This document shows, piece after piece, positions 9,141 to 18,443 of a DNA stretch of 56,317 bases. The stretch comes from Rhodocyclaceae bacterium (GTDB lineage: Bacteria; Pseudomonadota; Gammaproteobacteria; Burkholderiales; Rhodocyclaceae). The first letter of the stretch is position 1. Each line of letters begins with the position of its first letter. The DNA lies in NCBI GenBank assembly GCA_018261935.1, contig JAGTRP010000024.1:1-56317 (forward strand). The letters are read 5' to 3'. The notes under the pieces are model-generated. The model saw only the letters and a list, made by a program, of their open reading frames with translations, did no database searches and was not told the DNA's origin. Both the position numbers and the translations under genes were made by a program.

Positions 9141-9144
<4 letters not shown>
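8095..9144 (-). CDS. epsC: Serine O-acetyltransferase (EpsC/CysE type)
   Basis: The enzyme acetylates L-serine with acetyl-CoA to O-acetylserine, the carbon acceptor for cysteine synthase. The 349-residue protein has a helical N-terminal half, then [27 protein letters not shown] and a left-handed beta-helix with the catalytic [22 protein letters not shown] and [10 protein letters not shown] motifs. ATG 9144 overlaps the cysK stop as ATGA, implying translational coupling. The frame runs open further upstream, but only as antisense-type low-complexity translation of cysK. In family 2A encapsulin loci this gene is a frequent companion. Some pathway feedback by cysteine at the active site is expected from the family. 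Confidence 0.93.
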
Positions 9145-10118
<974 letters not shown>

Positions 10119-10143
10119 GGTGTTTTCTCCTTGAGTAATCGAA

Positions 10144-10662
10144 TCAATCCTGGATCCAGGGCAAGGCGGCATGGCGCCAGCCGTTGAAGGCGCCCCGGCG
10201 CTGGTGCTCGTCCAGGTCGCCCTCGAAACCTTCCCGGATGTTGAAAACCTGGCGGAACCCCGCCTTGGCTGCGGCTTCCGCGGCGGCGGCGGAACGCTTG
10301 CCGCTGCGGCACAGGAGCAGGACCACATCGTCCTTGCCGGCCTGGGCTTCCAGTTCCTTCACGAAGCGCGGATTCCGGGACAGGGAGAGGCCGGTCATCC
10401 AGGCCACGTGCCGGCTTGCCGGGACATGGCCGACGAATTTCCTCTCCTCGGCGGTGCGCACATCCACCAGGACGGCCTTGCCCTCGGAAAACAGTTCCCA
10501 GGCTTCCCGCGGGGCCACGCTGCCGGCATAGGCCAGGCCCTCGTTCCCGGCCCGCTCCCTGGCTGCCGCCAGGAGCGGAGGAAGCGCATCAGGAAGGTTC
10601 GTTCCCGGGTTGAAAGCCGCCCCGCCCGAACGGGGCTCGATGGGCGCTGCGTTATCGGACAT
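10144..10662 (-). CDS. Rhodanese-like sulfurtransferase
   Basis: The 172-residue protein has one rhodanese domain, with [11 protein letters not shown] and the active-site loop LLCRSGKRS (persulfide C118). The first 40 or so residues are Pro/Ala-rich and look disordered. It is the first gene of the encapsulin operon, so it may move sulfane sulfur to or from the desulfurase or the stored sulfur; that role is inference. ATG 10662 is preceded by an AAAGGAA ribosome site at good spacing. An upstream in-frame extension to 10818 has no family support. Confidence 0.9.
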   Translation of the reverse strand: MSDNAAPIEPRSGGAAFNPGTNLPDALPPLLAAARERAGNEGLAYAGSVAPREAWELFSEGKAVLVDVRTAEERKFVGHVPASRHVAWMTGLSLSRNPRFVKELEAQAGKDDVVLLLCRSGKRSAAAAEAAAKAGFRQVFNIREGFEGDLDEHQRRGAFNGWRHAALPWIQD

Positions 10663-11166
10663 TGCTTTTCCTTTGTCTGGGTTGCGGAAGAGCCGGCTGG
10701 CGCTGCCAGTCCCGGCCCGTAGTCCGGCCAATCTATCAACCGGGACAGCGGCGCCAAACGACGAAAAATTCAGATGGTTATCAGGAAATTGGCTAAGGAC
10801 CCGGAGCGGCCGGCCCAATGCCCGCAGCCAGCCGCCCCTGGCCGGCCTCCTTTCAACGACGCCCTTCGTGGCCGCCCGTGGACGCCGAGGAACTGGTCTG
10901 TCTGGACCGGCTGGTGCGCACCCTGCACGGCCTGAACCTGGGCGTCATGGCCGAAGACAGCCAGCTCCAGGCCCTGGACAGGACGAGCTTCGGTGCGGCC
11001 ATCGATTTCCTGCAGATCGAGGAGCCCCGGCGCCGGCTGCCGGGCGTCGCCTTCGGGCGGCCGGAGAGCAGCCCTGTTTCCGTTCGCCCAGGCGGGGAGA
11101 ATGTCGGATTACACTGGGCACGAAAACAATGCTGGGCCATCTGGCCGCCAAATAGAGGAAGCCGCT
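10663..11166. other. Promoter region of encapsulin operon and degenerate stretch
   Basis: No intact gene is supported in these 504 bp. The left part (10663-10817) is the leader of the leftward encapsulin operon. It contains the relatively AT-rich piece near 10755-10795 where a promoter is expected, but no clear hexamers were assigned. The right part carries the EAL-like remnant described separately, then the AGAGGAAG ribosome site of the next gene near 11152-11161. Confidence 0.45.
10818..11090 (+). pseudogene. Possible EAL-domain remnant
   Basis: A short plus-strand frame includes DAEELVCLDRLVRTLHGLN (10881 onwards). This lines up with AAEIVHLDRLCRAMHAVN in the EAL protein at 3813-4676. The flanking EAL signature, metal ligands and DDFG motif are absent, and what follows (MAEDSQLQALDRTSFGAAIDFLQ) is not recognised. 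It could be a decayed phosphodiesterase or chance similarity. Confidence 0.3.
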
Positions 11167-12084
11167 ATGAAACCCGTTTGCGTAACGACGGTTCAAACGA
11201 AAGGAACCAAACTCTGGGCTCGGCGTGACGGCATCTCAGGCCGTCCTTCCATGATTCTCGTGGCAGGGGCCAATGCCTCCCATCTGATGTGGCCTGACGA
11301 ATTCTGTGAGTTGCTCGTTGCGCAAGGATTCTCCGTGATCCGATATGACCATCGGGATACAGGCAAGTCCTCCAGGTTCGATTTCACCTCCAATCCCTAT
11401 ACCTTGGCCGACCTCTCCGAAGACGTCATCGCGGTTTTGGATGGCTTCGAAGTTCAGAAGGTGCACGCTGTCGGACTTTCAATGGGGGGAACATTGGTGC
11501 AAGCCGCCGTCCTGGACCATCCGGATCGCTTTCTCTCGGCGACCGTCATGCTAACAGCCGCGCTGGACGTGGATTTCATCGGAAACATTGGTCGTGCCTA
11601 TACGGGCGAGGCGAATCCAATGGGCCTCCCGTCACCCAGGCGCGATGTATTGGATGTACTCAGTCAGAGAAATTCCGTTTCAAACACGCTGGCGGAGGAA
11701 CTGGACCGAAGAACGAGCGAATGGGTGGCACTTTCTGGAGGTTTGGCAGCGCTCGAACCAGAAGAATTCCGCCTCTGGGAGGCTCGCGCCATCGAACACG
11801 CTGGAACATTGGCACAGCCGATGAATCATGGTTTGGCCCAGCCCATTCCCTTGAGTCGCGGTCGGGAATTGGGGAGCATCAAGGTGCCGTTCCTGGTCAT
11901 CCAGGGTGGGCAAGATCCCCTTAACCCGCCCCCTCATGGGCGCCATCTTGCCGATTTAATTCCATCGGCCCAGCTAGTGGAATTTGCCGAACTCGGACAT
12001 TCGTTGCCAAGCTCGCTGCATGGTCCAATTGTGCAAGCAATTACCTCCCATGCCATGGCCAACGATTCACGACATGAAATATGA
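11167..12084 (+). CDS. Alpha/beta hydrolase
   Basis: The 305-residue cytosolic protein has the alpha/beta hydrolase order: oxyanion region ILVAGANASHLMW, RYDHRDTGKS, nucleophile elbow GLSMGG (S105), acid in IQGGQDPLNPP and histidine in LGHSLP. This layout is shared by esterases, haloperoxidase-like and aclacinomycin methylesterase (RdmC)-like enzymes, so the substrate is open. The ribosome site AGAGGAAG precedes ATG 11167. Base composition and codon use are visibly more AT-rich than on either side, with many A/T third positions. This suggests relatively recent acquisition between the encapsulin and sulfide-oxidation loci. Confidence 0.85.
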   Translation: MKPVCVTTVQTKGTKLWARRDGISGRPSMILVAGANASHLMWPDEFCELLVAQGFSVIRYDHRDTGKSSRFDFTSNPYTLADLSEDVIAVLDGFEVQKVHAVGLSMGGTLVQAAVLDHPDRFLSATVMLTAALDVDFIGNIGRAYTGEANPMGLPSPRRDVLDVLSQRNSVSNTLAEELDRRTSEWVALSGGLAALEPEEFRLWEARAIEHAGTLAQPMNHGLAQPIPLSRGRELGSIKVPFLVIQGGQDPLNPPPHGRHLADLIPSAQLVEFAELGHSLPSSLHGPIVQAITSHAMANDSRHEI

Positions 12085-12193
12085 CGCCGAGTGTCCGCTT
12101 CTACGGCAAGAGAACTTCCGCTCAGGAGCGTCGGCCGGTGGGATGATCATAACTACCGCAGGCACTGTTGGCGCCCCCGGCTGACGGGAAAGC

Positions 12194-12227
12194 GGCATGG
12201 CGGCGCCGGCACTGCCGCCGCCATGCC
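12194..12227 (-). terminator. Long GC-rich hairpin after fccB
   Basis: A perfect 12-bp inverted repeat (GGCATGGCGGCG at 12194-12205, CGCCGCCATGCC at 12216-12227) lies 12 bases past the fccB stop. There is no T-run on either strand. It also lies between the convergent hydrolase and fccB genes and probably marks the transcript ends. Confidence 0.6.
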
Positions 12228-12238
12228 GGTGGTGCCGG

Positions 12239-13531
12239 TCAGGCCAGGGTGTCCTTCCAGATGGTCTCGGCCCAAGCCCGGGCGAAGCGCCCTTCCTCGG
12301 CGGAGGGTTCCCTGGAAACGCCCCCGGAGCCTTCCACCGCCAGGGGAAGCTTCTTTTCCGGGTGGTAGCGGTGCACCGAATCGACGTGGATGGCCCGCTG
12401 GTCGTCCACCAGGGAGTAGCAGGTGTTGGCCAGCAGGATGGGCCGCACCTCGCGGCCGGAAAGGATTTCCACGATGGCGGCGGCCACCGCCTTGCCGTGC
12501 TGGTTGGCCATGTGGCCGGACTTGGGCATCTGGGGAGCGGCCTGGACGGCATCCCCCACCACATGCACGTTCCCGACCGCCGTGGATTCCAGGCTGGTCC
12601 AGTCCACCTCGGCCCAGCGGCCATTGACATTCACCACCCCGACGGCCCGGGCGATATCCCCGGCGCGCTGGGGCGGCAGCAGGTTGAGGACGTCGCCCCG
12701 CTCCTTGTCCCCCACATCCGTGGTGACGGTGTTGGTGGCGGCGTCCACCGACACCACGTTCCAGTTGGGACGGTATTCGACGATGTCCTGGTAGTCGCTT
12801 TCCCAGACGCCGCGGAAGAGCTTTTCCTTGGACTGCACCTTGTCATTGGCGTCGAGGACGATGACCTTGGATTTCGGCTTATGGTGCTTGAAATAGAAGG
12901 CGATCTGGCAGGCCCTTTCGTAGGGCCCCGGCGGGCAGCGGTAGGGGGCCCGGGGAATGGTGAGGACGTAGGTGCCGCCATCGGGCAGGTCCACCAACTG
13001 GCGGCGCAGGGCCTGGGTCTGGGGGCCGGCCTTCCAGGCGTGGAGGATGGTCTCCTGGGCCTTGGCGTCGTAGCCGGCGACTTCGGCGAAATTGAAGTCG
13101 AAGCCCGGCGCCAGCACCAGGCGGTCATAGGCGAATTCCCCGGCACTGTCGGTCCTGACCCGGCGCCTTTCGGTATCGACGGCGGTGACCGAGGCATGGA
13201 CCAGGTTGATGCCCCAGTTCTTCCTGAGCTGGTCGTAGCCATGGACGAGGGACTCGTAGGCGCGGTTGCCGCCGAGCACCTCGTTGGAGGTGGGGCAGGA
13301 AATGAACTGCCTGTTGCGCTCGATGAGGACCACCTCGATGGCGCCGTTGCTCCACTTGCGCAGGTACTTGGCGGCGGTGGCGCCGCCGAAGCCGGCGCCG
13401 ATGACCACCACCCGGCCGAGGGGGCGGCCGGCCTTTTTCCCGCCGGCCGCCCAGGCCGGGACAGCCGCGCAGGCGGCGGAAACACCGAAGGCCTGGAGCA
13501 GGCGGCGGCGATCGGGATTGAATGCGGACAT
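12239..13531 (-). CDS. fccB: Flavocytochrome c sulfide dehydrogenase, flavin subunit
   Basis: The 430-residue periplasmic flavoprotein oxidises sulfide and passes electrons to its cytochrome subunit. A twin-arginine leader (DRRRLLQAFG, then hydrophobic residues to AWAAG) exports it folded with FAD. The FAD fold begins VVVIGAGFGGATAAKYL and a second site is GNVHVVGDAV. Cysteines at C79 (FISCPTSN) and C199 (APYRCPPG) fit the redox-active positions of the family. It follows its cytochrome gene by 11 bases. SoxF of Sox systems is the same family. ATG 13531 is chosen because the Tat signal begins there. Confidence 0.93.
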   Translation of the reverse strand: MSAFNPDRRRLLQAFGVSAACAAVPAWAAGGKKAGRPLGRVVVIGAGFGGATAAKYLRKWSNGAIEVVLIERNRQFISCPTSNEVLGGNRAYESLVHGYDQLRKNWGINLVHASVTAVDTERRRVRTDSAGEFAYDRLVLAPGFDFNFAEVAGYDAKAQETILHAWKAGPQTQALRRQLVDLPDGGTYVLTIPRAPYRCPPGPYERACQIAFYFKHHKPKSKVIVLDANDKVQSKEKLFRGVWESDYQDIVEYRPNWNVVSVDAATNTVTTDVGDKERGDVLNLLPPQRAGDIARAVGVVNVNGRWAEVDWTSLESTAVGNVHVVGDAVQAAPQMPKSGHMANQHGKAVAAAIVEILSGREVRPILLANTCYSLVDDQRAIHVDSVHRYHPEKKLPLAVEGSGGVSREPSAEEGRFARAWAETIWKDTLA

Positions 13532-13542
13532 GGCGTGGCTCC

Positions 13543-13845
13543 TTATTTCTGTCTGGAGAAGTAGTCGGCCAGCACGGCGATTTCCTCGTCCGTATAGCCC
13601 TTGGCCAGCTGGTGCATGATGGTGGCCGGCTTGCCGCCCGCCTTGTAGACCTTCAGGCTCTCCTCCAGGAAGGCCCGGTCGCGGCCGGCCAGGGACGGGA
13701 TGGCGGTATTCCCCTTGCCCTCGGTGCCGTGGCAGTTGAAGCAGTTGGCGACGAAATAGGGCGTCGTCGGCGCGTCCCCCTGGGGTGCCGCCCCTGCGGG
13801 CAGGGCAGCCGCCACCCCGAGGAGGGCGAAAGCGATTCTTTTCAT
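13543..13845 (-). CDS. fccA: Monoheme cytochrome c, partner of FccB
   Basis: The 100-residue product has a Sec signal peptide (MKRIAFALLG through GAA) and one heme site NCFNCH (C35, C38, H39). A distal Met is probably M77 in TIMHQL. It is a small class I cytochrome c of c553 type, shorter than the diheme FccA of Allochromatium. As the gene just upstream of fccB it most likely accepts electrons from the flavin subunit and passes them to the respiratory chain. An AGGAG ribosome site lies five bases before ATG 13845. Confidence 0.88.
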   Translation of the reverse strand: MKRIAFALLGVAAALPAGAAPQGDAPTTPYFVANCFNCHGTEGKGNTAIPSLAGRDRAFLEESLKVYKAGGKPATIMHQLAKGYTDEEIAVLADYFSRQK

Positions 13846-13996
13846 GGAAGCTCCTGTGGATTGAGGCTCGAATTGCGTGCCAGGGTAGCAAGGGGCTGGC
13901 GGAGAGGAGAACGAAGAATTTCGTCTATGGATATGCCGGCGGGAAAAGACGGGCAGAACCGCCTCCCCGCCGCAACCCTGCGCCCTTCGGCGGCGC

Positions 13997-15007
13997 CTAC
14001 GGGTTTCCGCCCTCGGCCACAGGCGACGGCGCAACGGGCAGGCGCCTTCCTTCAGCCCATTCCAGATACCGCAATCGGCTGACCTGGATGGCGGCCCGGA
14101 GGGCGCGCACCTGCCGCTGGGCTTCGGCCAGCTCGGTGGACCTCACCGCCAGCAGGGCGGGCCGTTGTCCTTCCTCGGCGGCCTCGCGGGCACGGACCAG
14201 GCGAAGTTCCGCCCCTTTCAGCCTGGCCTCGGCAGCGGGCAGCAGAACACTTTTGTCGTACTCCCAGCGGCTGCGGGCTCTTTCCAGCTGCCGGGCCGCC
14301 CCCTCCCTCGCCAGGCCGGCCAGTCGTTCGGCCACCGCCTTGCAGCCGGAGAGTCGCCCCAGCGGCTCAAGCCGCCCCAGGGTGACTTGCAGCCGGGGGT
14401 TGGCCGCGGCATCGACGGCAAGAAGGTTCTCCGCCACCGCCAAGTCTTCCAGGGATGAAGCATCGATCCGGCCCAGGGCCGACAGGGGGCGGCCCATCAG
14501 CCGGGCCAGTTCTTCCCTGCTCTCCCGCTGCTGCAGGCGTAGCGCCTCCCGTTCCGCCAGGCGCTGGCGGTAATCTGCTTCCGCTTCCTGGCGTTCCAGC
14601 GCCCCCTCTGGGGAGGAATCCGACATCTGCTTGAAGCGGCCGTAGGCGATGGCCACCCATTCGTTGGCGATGGCCTCTCCCTCATCCGTGTCGGCGACGG
14701 CGGCGAAGGCGGCGAACAGTTCGGAAGGCAGCGGCGCCGCCTGCCGCCCTGGCCCGGCGCCCATCTTCCCGCCCCGGGCCAGGGCGGCCCGGCAGCGCGA
14801 GGGCATTGATCCAATGCCCGCCGGGTCCGCCTCCAGGCCGGCCAGCAGGTCCGCCAGCGGAAGGGATCCCGGGGCCGGCGCCCCGGCTGGGGCCAGGGCC
14901 ATGACCTGCTCCGCCGAGAGGGCGGGCTCGGCGCCGCCCCCCTGCCCCAGGACAGCGCAGGGAAGGGCCAGGAGAAGGCCCCAGAGGATGGCGCCCAGGG
15001 GCTTCAC
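13997..15007 (-). CDS. Exported TolC-like coiled-coil protein in the sox operon
   Basis: The 336-residue protein begins with a hydrophobic signal sequence (MKPLGAILWGLLLALPCAVLG). It then has two helical stretches rich in heptads, about 120-165 (QEAEADYRQRLAEREALRLQ) and about 245-325 (ARSRWEYDK onward, ending RYLEWAEGRR). The two-part pattern resembles outer-membrane factors of the TolC family, but it is shorter than the usual 420-480 residues and beta-barrel strands are not obvious. GTG 15007 overlaps the preceding soxW stop as GTGA, so the two genes are coupled. It is the last gene of the sox run; export of sulfur compounds or a periplasmic scaffold are both open possibilities. Confidence 0.6.
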   Translation of the reverse strand: MKPLGAILWGLLLALPCAVLGQGGGAEPALSAEQVMALAPAGAPAPGSLPLADLLAGLEADPAGIGSMPSRCRAALARGGKMGAGPGRQAAPLPSELFAAFAAVADTDEGEAIANEWVAIAYGRFKQMSDSSPEGALERQEAEADYRQRLAEREALRLQQRESREELARLMGRPLSALGRIDASSLEDLAVAENLLAVDAAANPRLQVTLGRLEPLGRLSGCKAVAERLAGLAREGAARQLERARSRWEYDKSVLLPAAEARLKGAELRLVRAREAAEEGQRPALLAVRSTELAEAQRQVRALRAAIQVSRLRYLEWAEGRRLPVAPSPVAEGGNP

Positions 15008-15507
15008 CGGCGCTCGCTCCGGTATTGGCCGAAGCCCATGCGTCCAGCCGCGCCGCTCAGCACATATTCCCGCCAGAGGAGGAATTCCTGGGCATCGACG
15101 GGCACCCCGGCGAGGCGGGCCGCTTCCCTGCCCTCCAGGTCGAAGGCGATGGTGGTCGGGGTGCCGCGCACCTTCAGGTCCCGGGCGAACTGGCTTTCGC
15201 TCATCGCCCGACCGGAGAAGTCTTGCACCGGGGTGGCGCCCTGGACGTCCACCCGGATGGCATTGAAATCCCGCTGGAAGGACTCGACCACCCTGGGCCG
15301 GTCGAGGATCTTCTCGTGGAAGCGCTTGCAGTAGGGGCACACCTCCATCTCGAAGACCAGGATCAGTCCCTTCTTTCCCTCGCTACGGGCCTGGCGAAGC
15401 TCGTCCCGGAAATCCCCGAAGGATGGCTGAAGAAAGGACTGGGGCTCGGCCGCCGCCCAGGGCAGCCCGGCGAGGCCGAGCCAGAGGGCCAGGATCAGCC
15501 GCCGCAT
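15004..15507 (-). CDS. soxW: Periplasmic thioredoxin-like protein SoxW
   Basis: The 167-residue protein has a signal peptide (MRRLILALWL through WAAA) and a thioredoxin fold with the redox pair in EVCPYCKRF (C57, C60) and the cis-proline region RGTPTT. SoxW-type proteins keep the Sox sulfur-carrier cysteines reduced in the periplasm. It overlaps the upstream permease gene by 13 bases and the downstream TolC-like gene by 4, so all three are tightly coupled. It gets electrons from a membrane carrier such as CcdA/SoxV, which is not in this window. Confidence 0.85.
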   Translation of the reverse strand: MRRLILALWLGLAGLPWAAAEPQSFLQPSFGDFRDELRQARSEGKKGLILVFEMEVCPYCKRFHEKILDRPRVVESFQRDFNAIRVDVQGATPVQDFSGRAMSESQFARDLKVRGTPTTIAFDLEGREAARLAGVPVDAQEFLLWREYVLSGAAGRMGFGQYRSERR

Positions 15508-16607
15508 CGCGGGATCTCCGGCTGCCGGCGCAGGGCCCCCAGGGCGCCGATGACGATCCCGGCGCAGGCGATGAGGGAGGACGGCGCCAGGGTGGACAGG
15601 CCGCTCAATCCCTGGCCGACGGTGCAGCCGGTGGCCGTCACCGCGCCGAAGCCCATCAGGGTGCCGCCCAGCATATGGCGCTGGAGGCTCCCCTGCCCGA
15701 GATCCTCCGCCTCGGCCCCCTCCCCGCGCCGCCGGGCGCCGGCCCAGCCGGCGAGGGCGATGCCGGCCATGGAGGCGATGCCGAAGGTGACCAGGCGGCT
15801 CTCGTCGGTCCACAGGACCAGCAGTTCCAGGCCGTAGGCCAGGGGGGACACCAGGCTCAAGGATTCGAGGCCGTTGCTGTTGGTGCGCACGAAGACCTCT
15901 TCCAGGGTCTCCGGGTGCTCGGGCACGTAGCCCAGATGGCCGGTGACCCACCAGCCGGCGACCACCAGCAGCCCCATGCCGGCGCCCCGCCACAGATCCC
16001 CGGAGCGCCAGTCGATGCGGGAGCGCAGGGCGAAGGCCACCCAGGCGGCCGCCAGCAGCAGGGAGATTCCCAGGCCCAGGTGGGCCGGCGCCAGGCCGCC
16101 CGCGCCCTGGAGCAGATTGGGCAGCGTCCCCCGGACCGGCAATTCCACGCCCCACGGCTCCAGGACCTTCAGCCGCGGGAGGGCGAACAGGCCGCGCAGG
16201 GTCATGGCGGCGGAGACGGCCACGCACAGCAGCGTCACCAGGGCAGCCAGGCTGCCGCCCCCCGCCCGGGTCAGGGTCCGGAAGGCGCAGCCCCGGGCCA
16301 GGACCATGCCGGCCCCGAAGGCGATGCCCCCCACCAGGTGGGCGAGCCAGTTCAGGCGCGGGGCGGCGAAGAGGCTGCGGGCCGGATCGACCCCCGCCTG
16401 GAGGTGCAGGACGGCGGTCCCCACCATGGCCACCACCACCGCCAGGCCCCAGCTCCAGGCCCGGGGTGCAGGCCGTCCCGCCGCCAGGTCGCTCAGGGCG
16501 CCATAGGCGCAGAAGCGGTGGCCGCCGCTGGCTTCCCCGGCCAGGTAGCCCAGGAGAAGGCCCGCGGCGGGGATCAGCCAGCCCAGGGTTGCGAATTCCA
16601 GGCTCAT
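15495..16607 (-). CDS. soxT: YeeE/YedE (SoxT/TsuA-like) sulfur-compound permease
   Basis: The 370-residue polytopic inner-membrane protein has about nine hydrophobic helices and the conserved small-residue cysteine motifs of the YeeE/YedE family: FCAYGALSD near the N terminus, ARGCAFRTLTRAGGG in the middle and ATGCTVGQG near the C terminus. Characterised relatives (TsuA) move thiosulfate through cysteine-lined channels, and SoxT proteins in sox loci are thought to import sulfur compounds for signalling or metabolism. ATG 16607 overlaps the soxX stop as ATGA. Its direction of transport and substrate are inferred from the family. Confidence 0.85.
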   Translation of the reverse strand: MSLEFATLGWLIPAAGLLLGYLAGEASGGHRFCAYGALSDLAAGRPAPRAWSWGLAVVVAMVGTAVLHLQAGVDPARSLFAAPRLNWLAHLVGGIAFGAGMVLARGCAFRTLTRAGGGSLAALVTLLCVAVSAAMTLRGLFALPRLKVLEPWGVELPVRGTLPNLLQGAGGLAPAHLGLGISLLLAAAWVAFALRSRIDWRSGDLWRGAGMGLLVVAGWWVTGHLGYVPEHPETLEEVFVRTNSNGLESLSLVSPLAYGLELLVLWTDESRLVTFGIASMAGIALAGWAGARRRGEGAEAEDLGQGSLQRHMLGGTLMGFGAVTATGCTVGQGLSGLSTLAPSSLIACAGIVIGALGALRRQPEIPRCGG

Positions 16608-17140
16608 TTCTTCCCCTGGTAGAGGAAGGCCATGACGTCGCGGATCTCCTCCTCCGTCAGGACGCCCTGGGTGCCGTAGATGGGCATGTGGGCATCCGGG
16701 TTGAAGACCCGCCCATCCCAGATGCGCTGATAGGTGTATTGCACCGGCGGCCGGCGCTGGGGATAGTCGGCCAGGCTCGGCCCCACCGAGCCCCCGGGCG
16801 CTCCCGGCAGGGCGTGGCAGGCGGCGCAGTTGCCCCAGCGCACGTCGAGGGCGATCTTCTCGCCCCGGGCGGCATCCCCTGCCAGGGGGCCCTTGAAGGC
16901 GACCTTCTCGACCGCCGGCGGCGGCAGCTTGCCGCAGGGCTGGTCTTCCTCATGGCAGGGGTAGAGGGTCAGGAACTCCGGCACCATGGCTTCGCCCGGC
17001 TTCCACTTCGCCCGGATCTTCTGCAGCTTTTCCTGGCCGCTCCCGGCGAAGACGCCGGGCGAAAACAGGCCGAGGACGGAGGCGGCCACCAGGGCCGCCA
17101 GGCAGCGGGCGCCGGGTTGGCGCAATGCGGTCAGATTCAT
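16604..17140 (-). CDS. soxX: Sulfur-oxidising cytochrome c SoxX
   Basis: SoxX is the monoheme partner of SoxA. The complex oxidatively couples thiosulfate to the SoxY cysteine. The 178-residue precursor has a signal peptide ending near residue 32 (GVFAGSG), a heme site NCAACH (C105, C108, H109) and a likely Met ligand in HMPIYG (M152). A mid-chain YPCHEEDQPCG holds two further cysteines at 62 and 69. It follows soxA by 10 bases. The N-terminal region before the heme domain is longer than in minimal SoxX proteins. Confidence 0.92.
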   Translation of the reverse strand: MNLTALRQPGARCLAALVAASVLGLFSPGVFAGSGQEKLQKIRAKWKPGEAMVPEFLTLYPCHEEDQPCGKLPPPAVEKVAFKGPLAGDAARGEKIALDVRWGNCAACHALPGAPGGSVGPSLADYPQRRPPVQYTYQRIWDGRVFNPDAHMPIYGTQGVLTEEEIRDVMAFLYQGKK

Positions 17141-17150
17141 GTTCTTTCCC

Positions 17151-18107
17151 TTAGCGCTTGAGGTAGTCGGTGCTCATGTTGTATTCCTGGGTCGGAATAC
17201 TCATGGGGTAGCCGTTGGCCGACGCCTTCAGGAAGACCTCGATGTCCACCATGCTCCGGCTGCCCTCCGTCCCCTGGCTCATGCGCGACAGCATCTGGCA
17301 GGAGCGGATCTGGTGCTGAAGGGTGAAGACGTGGGCCAGGTCGTCCCCCGGCAGGGTGTAGGGGAAGTGGTAGATGGGATAGTGGGCGGCGTCGCCGAAG
17401 AAGGTGCTGGGCCGCTGGCCCCGCAGGTAATTCCCCACGGTGGGCGGCGTGTGGCAGCTGGCGCAGGCGAAGTGGAACTGGCCGGTGCGCTTGAAGTACA
17501 GGTTCTTGCCCCGTTCGTAGGCTTCCTTGAGGGGCCCGGGGGAAATCACATCCACATCCACCTTCCGGCCGTCGCTCAGATGGGCGACGTACATGTCCAG
17601 GACCGAATTGGGGCGGGTGTTCTCCTTCCAGCCGTCGATGCCGAGATAGTCCTTGGCGCAGGCCCGGATCTGGGTCGGGCCGACCACCACCTTGCCGAGA
17701 CGGGCGTTGAACCTGGGCAGGTTGGCGTAGACGCCCTTGAGCTTTTCCCCGTCGGGGCCATGGCAGCTGGCGCAGGACTTGCCCGCCGCGTTGGGCTGGT
17801 TGAAATACTCCTTGCCTTCCTCGAGGACCGGCCAGGCGTCGAAACTCTTCTCCAGCCAGCGGAAATCCTTGAAGTTCATTTCGTGGGACATCAGCCCCTT
17901 GGCCTTGGCGGCGCGGATGGAGGCCTCGTCCTTCCAGTTGTCGTAGGTGCCGCTGAAGCGCCGGTCGCCGGAAACGTGGGGAATGACCTTTTCCCGTCCC
18001 GGCCAGTAGTCGTGCTTCGCCGCCTCGCCGGCGGGGGCCTGCCAGGAGGCGATGGCGCCGACGGCGGCCACGGCCCCCAGGGCCAGGCCTGCTTTGGATT
18101 TATTCAT
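17151..18107 (-). CDS. soxA: Diheme cytochrome c SoxA
   Basis: The 318-residue precursor is the catalytic subunit of SoxAX, which conjugates thiosulfate to SoxYZ as a cysteine S-thiosulfonate. Two heme sites are visible, SCASCHG (C112-H116) and ACASCHT (C215-H219), which makes it the diheme type. IRSC at C270 fits the cysteine persulfide ligand of the active heme, and C150 (IRACAKDYLG) fits the cysteine ligand of the other. A signal peptide precedes residue 30. It sits between soxZ and soxX with 9-10-base gaps. Confidence 0.95.
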   Translation of the reverse strand: MNKSKAGLALGAVAAVGAIASWQAPAGEAAKHDYWPGREKVIPHVSGDRRFSGTYDNWKDEASIRAAKAKGLMSHEMNFKDFRWLEKSFDAWPVLEEGKEYFNQPNAAGKSCASCHGPDGEKLKGVYANLPRFNARLGKVVVGPTQIRACAKDYLGIDGWKENTRPNSVLDMYVAHLSDGRKVDVDVISPGPLKEAYERGKNLYFKRTGQFHFACASCHTPPTVGNYLRGQRPSTFFGDAAHYPIYHFPYTLPGDDLAHVFTLQHQIRSCQMLSRMSQGTEGSRSMVDIEVFLKASANGYPMSIPTQEYNMSTDYLKR

Positions 18108-18116
18108 GTCCTGCCC

Positions 18117-18431
18117 TCAGTTCACCGTCAGCTGCAGGGAATCCGACTGCTTGCGGTTGTCCCGCCAGGTCACCGTCACCCCATCCCCCGCCCGCAGGCC
18201 GTGGAGGCCGAAGGAGACGAAGGGATTGGTGGATACCGCCTGGCCCCAGTCCCAGACCAGCTCCGGCTCGCCATTGACGGCGATGGCCAGGCTTTCGATG
18301 AAGTGGGCTTCAACGGCCTGTCCGGTCTTGGGATCGGTCCGCTCGATGGCCATGGGATGGGTGATCAGCAGGCGGACGGTGGATACGCCCCCCGCCACGA
18401 AGTCGATACGCCCCTTGATGGTCTTGCTCAT
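18117..18431 (-). CDS. soxZ: Sulfur carrier complex subunit SoxZ
   Basis: SoxZ is an immunoglobulin-like protein with no signal peptide that forms the SoxYZ carrier; it travels to the periplasm with SoxY through the Tat system. The 104-residue sequence shows the family motifs HPMAIERTDPKTG, AHFIESL, NPFVSFGL and DGVTVTWRDN. The gene lies 12 bases after soxY and 9 before soxA, as expected in a single transcript. Confidence 0.95.
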   Translation of the reverse strand: MSKTIKGRIDFVAGGVSTVRLLITHPMAIERTDPKTGQAVEAHFIESLAIAVNGEPELVWDWGQAVSTNPFVSFGLHGLRAGDGVTVTWRDNRKQSDSLQLTVN

Positions 18432-18443
18432 TGCATCCTCCCC

